Positions 22,559-28,308 of a stretch of 28,308 bases of DNA are shown one piece after another (position 1 is the first letter of the stretch; each line of letters opens with the position of its first letter). The notes beneath the pieces are model-generated. The model saw nothing but the letters and a program-made list of their open reading frames with translations. It searched no databases and had not been told where the DNA came from. The stretch comes from Syntrophales bacterium (GTDB lineage Bacteria; Desulfobacterota; Syntrophia; Syntrophales; UBA2210), in contig JALNXD010000039.1 of assembly GCA_023230565.1 (NCBI GenBank), positions 1 through 28,308 of the forward strand. Reading direction: 5' to 3'. Position numbers and translations under genes: made by a program.

Positions 22559-23782
22559 TCAAAACGACAGCTGCGCCCGTATCCCGAATACCCAGAGGTC
22601 ATCGCTGGCTCTATCGCCATTTCCATTTCTCACCCATTGGACATCCGGCGAGACATTCAGGTGGTCATTCATTTTTACAGTATAATAAATTTCGAGATGA
22701 TGCTCGTTGCCAGGATTATTTCCATTTGACCGTTTCAGTTCTTTCCAGTCATCCCCCGGGACAGCCATTCCGTACGCCATGCCAAAGGCATCGCTTTCCC
22801 GACCATATGGATTCCCTGTAAATTGAAATCCGGCACTGAAGGCATGCTCGATCTGGGAGACACTGCCGCACTGCCAGCCGTATCTTGTAAAGATTGTCAG
22901 AAATTCCAAAACCTCCTGATCGAAAGAAAGGCCGAAACCGTAATTATGAGCGTCAGTTTTTGAAGAATCGAGCAGGTGCTCGTGATCCGTGCCGTTCAAC
23001 CAGCCGTATATCCTGTAGTTGCCTTTACGGTCCGTGAAACGGGGACTGAAAGAGATTTCGGTTATGGTAAAAATATCGTCAAGCGCGCTGTCCCAGTCAC
23101 CGTCGGCATCTGCCGCGCCTATGCCTATTTCCCAACTATCAACTGGAGCAACCCATATCATGGCCCCGGCACCGTTGTCATTGGGAAATTCAACTGCCAC
23201 ATTGTTGACGAATCCGGTTGAAAGGAACTGATCCGTCTCGCTGTTTGAAACTGCATTTGTATCGAAATCTGTCGTGAGATCGATTTTGCCGCCTCGAATC
23301 CGCACTCGATTATCACACCAGATGTGTTCATACCAAACTTCAGAGGGCCTGAGATTCTGATTATCGTCCGCATCATCGTTGAAACCCGACAAAGCAGGAA
23401 TATCTCCGTCAATGCCATCTCCGGCACCGGATTCAAAAAGCATGTAAAAACAGTCGTTTTCCGAAACAGGAATGTATAATTCCAGATCGATGGACAGGGA
23501 AGCTTCGGTTATATCTCCTTCAGCACTTACCCGCTCTGTTGCACCGGAAGAACTCTGAAGCACGCCGGTAGCCCCTATTGCTACATCCATTTTCTCATAC
23601 CAGTACGTTTTTTCGTCTTCTTGCTTTTGTAGTCCTTGTTGCTCAGCCGCTTTTTCTATGTATGCACGTTTATCCTTTATCGCTTCGATCTCCTCCCTGG
23701 ATACCTGCGTAACAGAAAACGCCGGCACGGCTGCAAAAGATATCAGAAGTCCAGCAATCATCGATACTGCAACACTATTCAT
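22559..23782 (-). CDS. Outer-membrane porin (OprB-like beta barrel)
   Basis: A 407-residue exported protein. A signal peptide (about 1-25, IAGLLISFAAVPAFS) is followed by a short charged coiled-coil-like segment (REEIEAIKDKRAYIEKAAEQQ), then alternating beta strands rich in Asp, Asn and aromatic residues, ending RAQLSF with the terminal Phe expected for Bam-dependent barrels. The region EVWYEHIWCDNRVRIRGGKID and the final strands resemble carbohydrate-selective porins, but OprB membership cannot be proved by eye and the solute is unknown. The start is ATG 23782 (AGGAG eight bases upstream). It lies between feo and YeeE genes, so it could admit iron or sulfur compounds into the periplasm. Confidence 0.72.
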   Translation of the reverse strand: MNSVAVSMIAGLLISFAAVPAFSVTQVSREEIEAIKDKRAYIEKAAEQQGLQKQEDEKTYWYEKMDVAIGATGVLQSSSGATERVSAEGDITEASLSIDLELYIPVSENDCFYMLFESGAGDGIDGDIPALSGFNDDADDNQNLRPSEVWYEHIWCDNRVRIRGGKIDLTTDFDTNAVSNSETDQFLSTGFVNNVAVEFPNDNGAGAMIWVAPVDSWEIGIGAADADGDWDSALDDIFTITEISFSPRFTDRKGNYRIYGWLNGTDHEHLLDSSKTDAHNYGFGLSFDQEVLEFLTIFTRYGWQCGSVSQIEHAFSAGFQFTGNPYGRESDAFGMAYGMAVPGDDWKELKRSNGNNPGNEHHLEIYYTVKMNDHLNVSPDVQWVRNGNGDRASDDLWVFGIRAQLSF

Positions 23783-23828
23783 CGTCAACTCTCCTAATCA
23801 TAAGATCTAATCGTATTTTGCCTGTAAT

Positions 23829-24014
23829 TCATCGGTTTTTATCAATCGGCGCCGTGTCCCCGTTACTTTTTGAAAGTTCCTTGGATGGACAGTCAAGGCA
23901 ATCTCCGGCACAGCCACAGCATCCGTTTTTGCCTGTAAAGATACGGTACAGCGATCTGGCCGCCATGACGACAACAAGTGCCACAATTCCTCCAACAATT
24001 AAAAATTCCGGCAT
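23829..24014 (-). CDS. FeoB-associated Cys-rich membrane peptide
   Basis: A 61-residue peptide: one membrane helix at about 4-20 (FLIVGGIVALVVVMAARSLY) then a cysteine cluster (GCCGCAGDCLDCPSKE, five Cys), followed by a polar tail. This is the layout of the FeoB-associated Cys-rich membrane protein family. The cysteines may bind Fe(II) near the FeoB pore; the role is not established. Too short to stand out: the true start is ATG 24014 with AGGAGG five bases upstream, eight bases after feoB ends. Confidence 0.85.
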   Translation of the reverse strand: MPEFLIVGGIVALVVVMAARSLYRIFTGKNGCCGCAGDCLDCPSKELSKSNGDTAPIDKNR

Positions 24015-24022
24015 AACGCCTC

Positions 24023-26236
24023 CTATTGTGTCCCGAGGCCGATCAAACTCCCGGCCTGAAAGACAAGCATTGTCAACACGAACGCTAAAAGAGTAAGACC
24101 TCCGAGTTGAAACAGAGCCCATCGCCAGGAATTGCTCTCCCTCATCGTTATGGCGATTGTGGCCATGCAAGGTGCACTGATGAGGCAGAACAGCATGATG
24201 CAAAAGCCGACCAGCGGAGTATAGGCGCTCCTGAGCTTTTCTCTGAGTGTTTCCGATTCTTTATCCGCATCGCCCACGGAATACATGATACCCATTTGTG
24301 CGACAAAGACCTCTTTGGCGGCAAAGGCTCCGATGAGCGCCGTGCCGATCTTCCAATCGAACCCCATGGGTTTCAAAACCGGCTCAAGCCCATGCCCGAT
24401 GCGTCCGGCGATGCTTGTGCGAAGCGCCGCCTCCGCCTCTTTATTTTCGATCGAGGCAAGCCTTCGTGCCTTTTTTTCATCTGTCATATTCCCAATTGTT
24501 ATTTCCTGCCGCATCATTTCGAATCTCGCCGCCTCACCGGCCGGCAAACCTGGAAATGCAGTCATTGCCCACATTACAATTGAGATGCCGAGAATGATGG
24601 TACCAGCTTTTTTTAAGTACAGACGACCCCGTTCCCACACATGGATCAGCACACCTTTGAGCACCGGCAGTCTGTAAGGAGGAAGTTCCATAACAAAGGG
24701 AATGGATTCACCTTTCAAAACCGTGCTTCGAAGAAGTTTCGCTATTATTACTGCAAGCAGAATTCCTATTATGTAAATGCCGAAGAGCATGGGCGCATGC
24801 CACATCTGGGGGAAAAATGCGGGTATAATAAGTGCATAAATCGGCAAACGTGCGCCGCAGCTCATAAGAGGAATAATCATTATTGTCGCAATCCTGTCCC
24901 GCCTACTTTCCAGCGTCCGTGTCGCCATTATTGCGGGAACGGAGCAACCGAATCCGATAAGCATTGGAATAAAGCTTTTGCCATGCAATCCGATCTTGTG
25001 CATCATTCTGTCCATAATAAATGCTGCGCGGGCCATATAGCCCGAATCCTCTAGAATTGCGATTGCAAGAAATAACAAGAGGATATTGGGCAGAAACACT
25101 ATGACGCCTCCGACCCCTCCAATGATGCCGTCTATCAAAAGCGACTTCAGCAGACTGGACGATTCTGCGGGCCACCAACCCCCGATGACCCCGCCCAGCC
25201 ATCCGAAAAAATCCTCAATCCATGTCATCGGAGGATTCCCCAGAGTAAAAGTCAGATGAAAAGTTAGGTACATAAGTCCAAGAAAAACGGGCAGCCCTAA
25301 AAAACGGTGTGTAACAACAAAATCTATTTTATCTGAAATCGTGTGGCGTATTTCTATGGTGGAGCGTACCGTTTCAAGACAAGCACCCGAAATAAATCCA
25401 TATCTGCGCCCGGCAATGTAGGTTTCAGGAGTTTCTCCCAAAACCTTTTCTATCTTTGAAATACTTTGATCGACTTGTTCATCTACAGTGGAAGATGAAA
25501 CCAGAGCACGCAATTGCTCGTCATTTTCAAGGAGTTTCAGTGCCAGCCAGCGTGAATCATACGCGCCAGCAGCCAAACCGTTATTGCCGAGCAGCGACGA
25601 AATTCTTGTTATCTCTTCTTCTATCTCTTTGCCATAAGCTATCTCATGCCTGCGCAATCGATACTCTCGACTACGGGCCTTTAAAAAAACAGGAAGTGTT
25701 GACGAATATTCACCATCTGAAGTCTTTTCGCATTTACTCTTTTCAGCCATTTTAGTAATGGTATCGAGAAGATCCTTCATTCCCTTGCCTTTGTGGCCGA
25801 CGGTTTCCACAATAGGACACCCCAGGAGCAGGGAAAGTTTCTCTATGTCATATGCATATCCTCGCGCTTTGGCCATATCGCTCATATTGAAGACCAGCAC
25901 GAGCGGAACTTTGAGCTCAATTAATTGAACCGCCAGATAAAGATTCCGTTCAAGGTTGGAGGAATCCAGTACATCCACAATGACATCCGGTTTTTCAGAA
26001 ATGATATAATTTCTTGCTGCCAGTTCCTCCTCCGAATACGCTGTCAGACTGTACGTTCCAGGCAGATCAACAATTGTAAACCGTATCTCGCCATATGTTC
26101 GAAATCCTTCCTTACGTTCCACCGTGACTCCCGGATAATTGCCCACATGCTGACGAGCTCCTGTTAACTCATTAAATATGGTCGTTTTTCCAGAATTCGG
26201 ATTCCCCGCAAGTGCAATAGTCACGTGTGAATTCAT
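24023..26236 (-). CDS. feoB: Ferrous iron transporter FeoB
   Basis: A 737-residue Fe(II) transporter with an N-terminal GTPase and C-terminal membrane domain. G motifs: GNPNSGKT at 11-18, DLPG at 57-60, NMSD at 117-120. A helical guanine-dissociation-inhibitor-like spacer follows, then the membrane domain with two gate repeats, including FGCSVPAIMATRTL (Cys of the first gate) and AAKEVFVAQMGIMYS. Length is close to the 773 of E. coli FeoB. Start: ATG 26236, with GTG three bases before as an alternative; GGAGGG lies ten bases upstream. It follows feoA by 105 bp, a gap that holds a strong DtxR-type palindrome. Confidence 0.97.
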   Translation of the reverse strand: MNSHVTIALAGNPNSGKTTIFNELTGARQHVGNYPGVTVERKEGFRTYGEIRFTIVDLPGTYSLTAYSEEELAARNYIISEKPDVIVDVLDSSNLERNLYLAVQLIELKVPLVLVFNMSDMAKARGYAYDIEKLSLLLGCPIVETVGHKGKGMKDLLDTITKMAEKSKCEKTSDGEYSSTLPVFLKARSREYRLRRHEIAYGKEIEEEITRISSLLGNNGLAAGAYDSRWLALKLLENDEQLRALVSSSTVDEQVDQSISKIEKVLGETPETYIAGRRYGFISGACLETVRSTIEIRHTISDKIDFVVTHRFLGLPVFLGLMYLTFHLTFTLGNPPMTWIEDFFGWLGGVIGGWWPAESSSLLKSLLIDGIIGGVGGVIVFLPNILLLFLAIAILEDSGYMARAAFIMDRMMHKIGLHGKSFIPMLIGFGCSVPAIMATRTLESRRDRIATIMIIPLMSCGARLPIYALIIPAFFPQMWHAPMLFGIYIIGILLAVIIAKLLRSTVLKGESIPFVMELPPYRLPVLKGVLIHVWERGRLYLKKAGTIILGISIVMWAMTAFPGLPAGEAARFEMMRQEITIGNMTDEKKARRLASIENKEAEAALRTSIAGRIGHGLEPVLKPMGFDWKIGTALIGAFAAKEVFVAQMGIMYSVGDADKESETLREKLRSAYTPLVGFCIMLFCLISAPCMATIAITMRESNSWRWALFQLGGLTLLAFVLTMLVFQAGSLIGLGTQ

Positions 26237-26304
26237 CACCTTTCACCCTCCCATCAAAATCTCATGTCACCTAAATCGGAAAGTATAATATTAGGCATGG
26301 CATA

Positions 26305-26328
26305 AATATTTAGGTTATCCTAAATATT
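26305..26328. promoter_or_regulatory. DtxR/IdeR-type operator in front of feoB
   Basis: A perfect palindrome with 10-bp arms, AATATTTAGG (26305-26314) and CCTAAATATT (26319-26328), around TTAT. The core TTAGG-N4-CCTAA matches DtxR/IdeR iron boxes. Imperfect partners lie at 26290-26307 (TTAGG-CATG-GCATAA) and a half-site CCTAAAT at 26270-26276. It sits just after feoA and about 70 bp before feoB, so feoB likely has its own iron-repressed promoter. Confidence 0.75.
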
Positions 26329-26341
26329 AATTTAAAAAAAA

Positions 26342-26557
26342 TTATGCAACCATTATTTTCATTGCCATCCCGCGACCCAACATAATCCTGCTGCCAAGTA
26401 CGGATATGATAAAAGGCCCATGGTTTGCATTTCGAAGTACATCAATTTCTGCTCCGGGAATCAGGCCCATGGCCGCCAATCTGCTTTTCAAATCCCGCCC
26501 TGCTTCCACAGAAACTAGTCGGACTCTTTTACCCTGCTTAACAATTGTCAATGGCAT
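26342..26557 (-). CDS. feoA: FeoA-family iron transport accessory protein
   Basis: A 71-residue SH3-like small protein of the FeoA family, which supports FeoB GTPase and transport. Typical features are VRLVSVEAGRDLKSRLAAMGLIPGAEIDVLRN and the terminal LGRGMAMKIMV. GAGGTGG lies before the ATG. It follows the DtxR-family gene by 31 bp and precedes feoB, the normal feoAB order. Confidence 0.95.
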   Translation of the reverse strand: MPLTIVKQGKRVRLVSVEAGRDLKSRLAAMGLIPGAEIDVLRNANHGPFIISVLGSRIMLGRGMAMKIMVA

Positions 26558-26588
26558 TTTACCACCTCATCCTCTTTTGTTTTGTTCC

Positions 26589-27347
26589 CTACAACAATTC
26601 AATCTCTATCCCTTCGGCTTCATCCTTCCGTAAAGAAAGATGGTATCCTTTTACTTTTATTTCGACAGGGTCTCCCATCGGTGCTACGCGTTCCACCTCT
26701 ATTACGGAACCTGGAGTAACGCCCATCTCCACAATGCGTTTATTTATCTTGCCCGGTCCTGAAATTTTCAATACCTTACCCTTTTGTCCCGGTCCCAGGT
26801 CCCCTAATCGTGATTTTTTCATCGCTTTTTGGCCTCCTGCTTTGCTGCGCTTTTTTACTTCTTCGAGCGTCAGCAAAATACAGTTTTCGCAGTTTTCCTG
26901 TGTTTCGCCATAATTGCAGTGATATCCAAATCCCGCTATCCATTTGTCCCCCCCTCTCGGGCACACCTCCACAAATTCTGCAAACTGAATGAATCGCTCC
27001 AGTATAACTTTGGGAATCGAATGCTCCATTTTACAGGCTGCTTCGTCAGCATCGGCTTCTTCGACAGCCAGAACATTAATGAAGAAATCTCGCAACACCT
27101 CATGCCGCCGCACGACGTCTTTCGCTGCAGCCTTTCCTGATGAAGTAAAGGAGATCACGTCATAGGGCGCATAGTTTATCAGGCCCCGTTCCGCCAAAGA
27201 GCGCAAGGCCCCTGTCACCGATGCATTGCTTACCTTGAGTCTTCTGGCGATATCCTTGGGTTTTACCGCTTGTTTTTCAGTTATGATATGATAAATGGCT
27301 TCCAGATAATCCTCAAGGCTTGCTGTCAATGTCCCGGTCAATGCCAT
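26589..27347 (-). CDS. DtxR-family iron-dependent repressor with FeoA domain and Cys cluster
   Basis: A 252-residue metal-responsive regulator. The winged helix (about 8-70, EDYLEAIYHII ... VSNASVTGALRSLAERGLI) binds DNA; the dimerisation domain (about 72-150) has His82, Cys105, Glu108 and His109 in the expected metal-binding order. A FeoA/SH3-like domain occupies about 178-252. Between them is a cysteine-rich linker with Cys129, Cys144, Cys153 and Cys156 plus His143, which could hold a metal or Fe-S cluster; similar linkers occur in other deltaproteobacterial members. It is the first gene of the run and its own promoter carries an iron box, so autoregulation is likely. Confidence 0.88.
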   Translation of the reverse strand: MALTGTLTASLEDYLEAIYHIITEKQAVKPKDIARRLKVSNASVTGALRSLAERGLINYAPYDVISFTSSGKAAAKDVVRRHEVLRDFFINVLAVEEADADEAACKMEHSIPKVILERFIQFAEFVEVCPRGGDKWIAGFGYHCNYGETQENCENCILLTLEEVKKRSKAGGQKAMKKSRLGDLGPGQKGKVLKISGPGKINKRIVEMGVTPGSVIEVERVAPMGDPVEIKVKGYHLSLRKDEAEGIEIELL

Positions 27348-27370
27348 TTCATCACCTCCTGATCCTCCTT

Positions 27371-27416
27371 ATTTAGGTATGCCTAAATTCATAAGCTTTG
27401 ACTAAACCAAAGTCAA
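27371..27416 (-). promoter_or_regulatory. dtxR-feo promoter with iron box
   Basis: On the minus strand TTGACT (27416-27411), 17 bp, TATGAA (27393-27388), followed at once by a palindrome at 27371-27388 with arms ATTTAGG and CCTAAAT around four bases. The box overlaps the -10 edge and start site, the usual place for repression. A second inverted repeat, TTGACT (27398-27403) with AGTCAA (27411-27416), provides opposed -35-like elements in the divergent gap. The plus-strand side is weak (TATTTT after 15 bp). Confidence 0.7.
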
Positions 27417-27578
27417 GCTATTTTTTTCAGATACAGTTTACCGGCCCAATGCAATTCAGGCAGTCGATGCAAATACCGAAACCAGTAGATATAAATACAT
27501 ATTTTCCCCCATTGAACCTGACGCTGATTCAGGAAGAGTATATATATGTGTTAAAACCCATTGAAAGGTAGAAAAAAT

Positions 27579-28308
27579 ATGAAAAAGATCGATGCCATAA
27601 TAATTGGAAGCGGTCAAGGCGGCGTGCCTCTGGCTGTCGAACTTTCGAATCAAGGAAAGGAAGTAGTCATTTTCGAGCGCAGCCGCATGGGGGGCAGCTG
27701 CATCAACTGGGGTTGCACGCCTTCCAAAGCCTTTCTGGGTGCCGCCCACGCAGCGGGAAGGGCCCGTCATGCGGAAGAGCTTGGCGTATATACCCATGTC
27801 ACGATTGATTTTCCCCGGGTGATGGAGCGGGTCCGCCATGTGCGGGACAGTTTTACCCAAAGTTCTGAAAAGCGCCTCAGGAAAGCAGGTATTACCATAA
27901 AATTCAGCGAGGCTTCATTCGATTCACAAGGAAATGTCAATAGTGAAGATGGACAATATAATGCTCCTCTCGTAGTTATCGATACTGGAAGCTCCCCGGC
28001 AACACCGCCCATACCCGATCTTGACGTCGAACCATTTCTCACGGACCGCAATTTCTGGGAACTAAAGGAGCTGCCTCAGCGGACGCTCGTTCTCGGCGCA
28101 GGCTATATCGGTCTGGAACTGGGGCAGGGACTTGCCCGCCTGGGCAGCAAGGTGCAGATAATAGAAAAAGCCGACCGGCCAATGAGTCAGGAAGACTCCG
28201 ATATCAGCGCCGTCTTGAAAGAAGCCCTTGAAAATGATGGCATTGAATTTCATCTGGACGCCGATATTGAGCGGGTGGCATACAAGTGGGATCTTTACCG
28301 GGTTTACC
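27579..28308 (+). CDS. FAD-dependent pyridine nucleotide-disulfide oxidoreductase, 5' part
   Basis: The first 243 codons of a class I flavoprotein disulfide reductase, cut by the window end. FAD-binding IIGSGQGGVPLAVELSNQGKEV lies at about 8-29 (dinucleotide fold), the redox-active pair is in MGGSCINWGCTPSKAF (Cys43 and Cys48 region), and the NAD(P)-binding fold begins at about 176 with VLGAGYIGLELGQGLARLG. CINWGC is closer to mercuric-reductase-like and related oxidoreductases than to the CLNVGC of dihydrolipoamide dehydrogenase; no N-terminal metal-binding domain is present. The substrate cannot be told from this part. The ATG has AAAGGT about nine bases upstream. It diverges from the dtxR-feo promoter and might share its iron control. 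Confidence 0.85.
   Translation, partial: MKKIDAIIIGSGQGGVPLAVELSNQGKEVVIFERSRMGGSCINWGCTPSKAFLGAAHAAGRARHAEELGVYTHVTIDFPRVMERVRHVRDSFTQSSEKRLRKAGITIKFSEASFDSQGNVNSEDGQYNAPLVVIDTGSSPATPPIPDLDVEPFLTDRNFWELKELPQRTLVLGAGYIGLELGQGLARLGSKVQIIEKADRPMSQEDSDISAVLKEALENDGIEFHLDADIERVAYKWDLYRVY

Overview
The window looks like chromosome from an anaerobic, salt-adapted Gram-negative bacterium, most likely of the former Deltaproteobacteria (Desulfobacterota). The assignment is inferred from gene content: an rpsF-rpsR-DUF2232-rplI-dnaB cluster, a group-type RpoH, a selenocysteine formate dehydrogenase, a porin ending in Phe, and ectABC. No species can be named from what is visible. There is no rRNA or tRNA gene, CRISPR array or intact mobile element. 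Layout, left to right: a small coiled-coil protein on the minus strand and the start of another minus-strand ORF at the edge (1-294); rpoH (576-1472, +) behind a good sigma-70 promoter; the convergent ribosomal/replication cluster dnaB-rplI-DUF2232-rpsR-rpsF (1520-5209, -); a 755-bp gap with a strong promoter and a structured leader; a formate block (5966-10845, +) made of a UGA/Sec formate dehydrogenase, an 81-aa DUF4177-like protein, a FocA-type formate channel, an OB-fold membrane protein and a 47-aa membrane peptide; a Rho-N-domain protein (10941-11264, -); a full-length HrpA helicase (11772-15722, +); a small-multidrug-export-like membrane protein (15919-16680, +); ectoine biosynthesis ectABC (16690-18857, -); a VTT/TVP38 membrane protein (19205-19909, +). 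The right third (19967-27347) is one minus-strand run of eight genes: a DtxR regulator with FeoA domain, feoA, feoB, a Cys-rich FeoB-associated peptide, a porin, two half-size YeeE/YedE sulfur transporter subunits, and a persulfide-dioxygenase/double-rhodanese fusion. Two DtxR-type palindromes (TTTAGG-N4-CCTAAA) sit at the head of this run and in front of feoB. A divergent flavoprotein disulfide reductase (27579-end) leaves the window. How the parts fit: fdhF plus the FNT channel handle formate oxidation or CO2 reduction and formate traffic, with UGA decoding set by a textbook SECIS hairpin. ectABC makes ectoine from aspartate semialdehyde. The iron and sulfur genes may form one iron-responsive unit that brings in Fe(II) and a reduced sulfur compound and handles sulfane sulfur, which would suit an organism with heavy Fe-S demand; that link is inference from layout and operator positions. 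The most notable observations are the Sec codon with SECIS, a possible two-state RNA leader before fdhF, the missing 5' end of the DUF2232 gene (ATT start or one-base deletion), the iron/sulfur run with DtxR boxes, and a seven-codon upstream ORF overlapping the VTT gene start.
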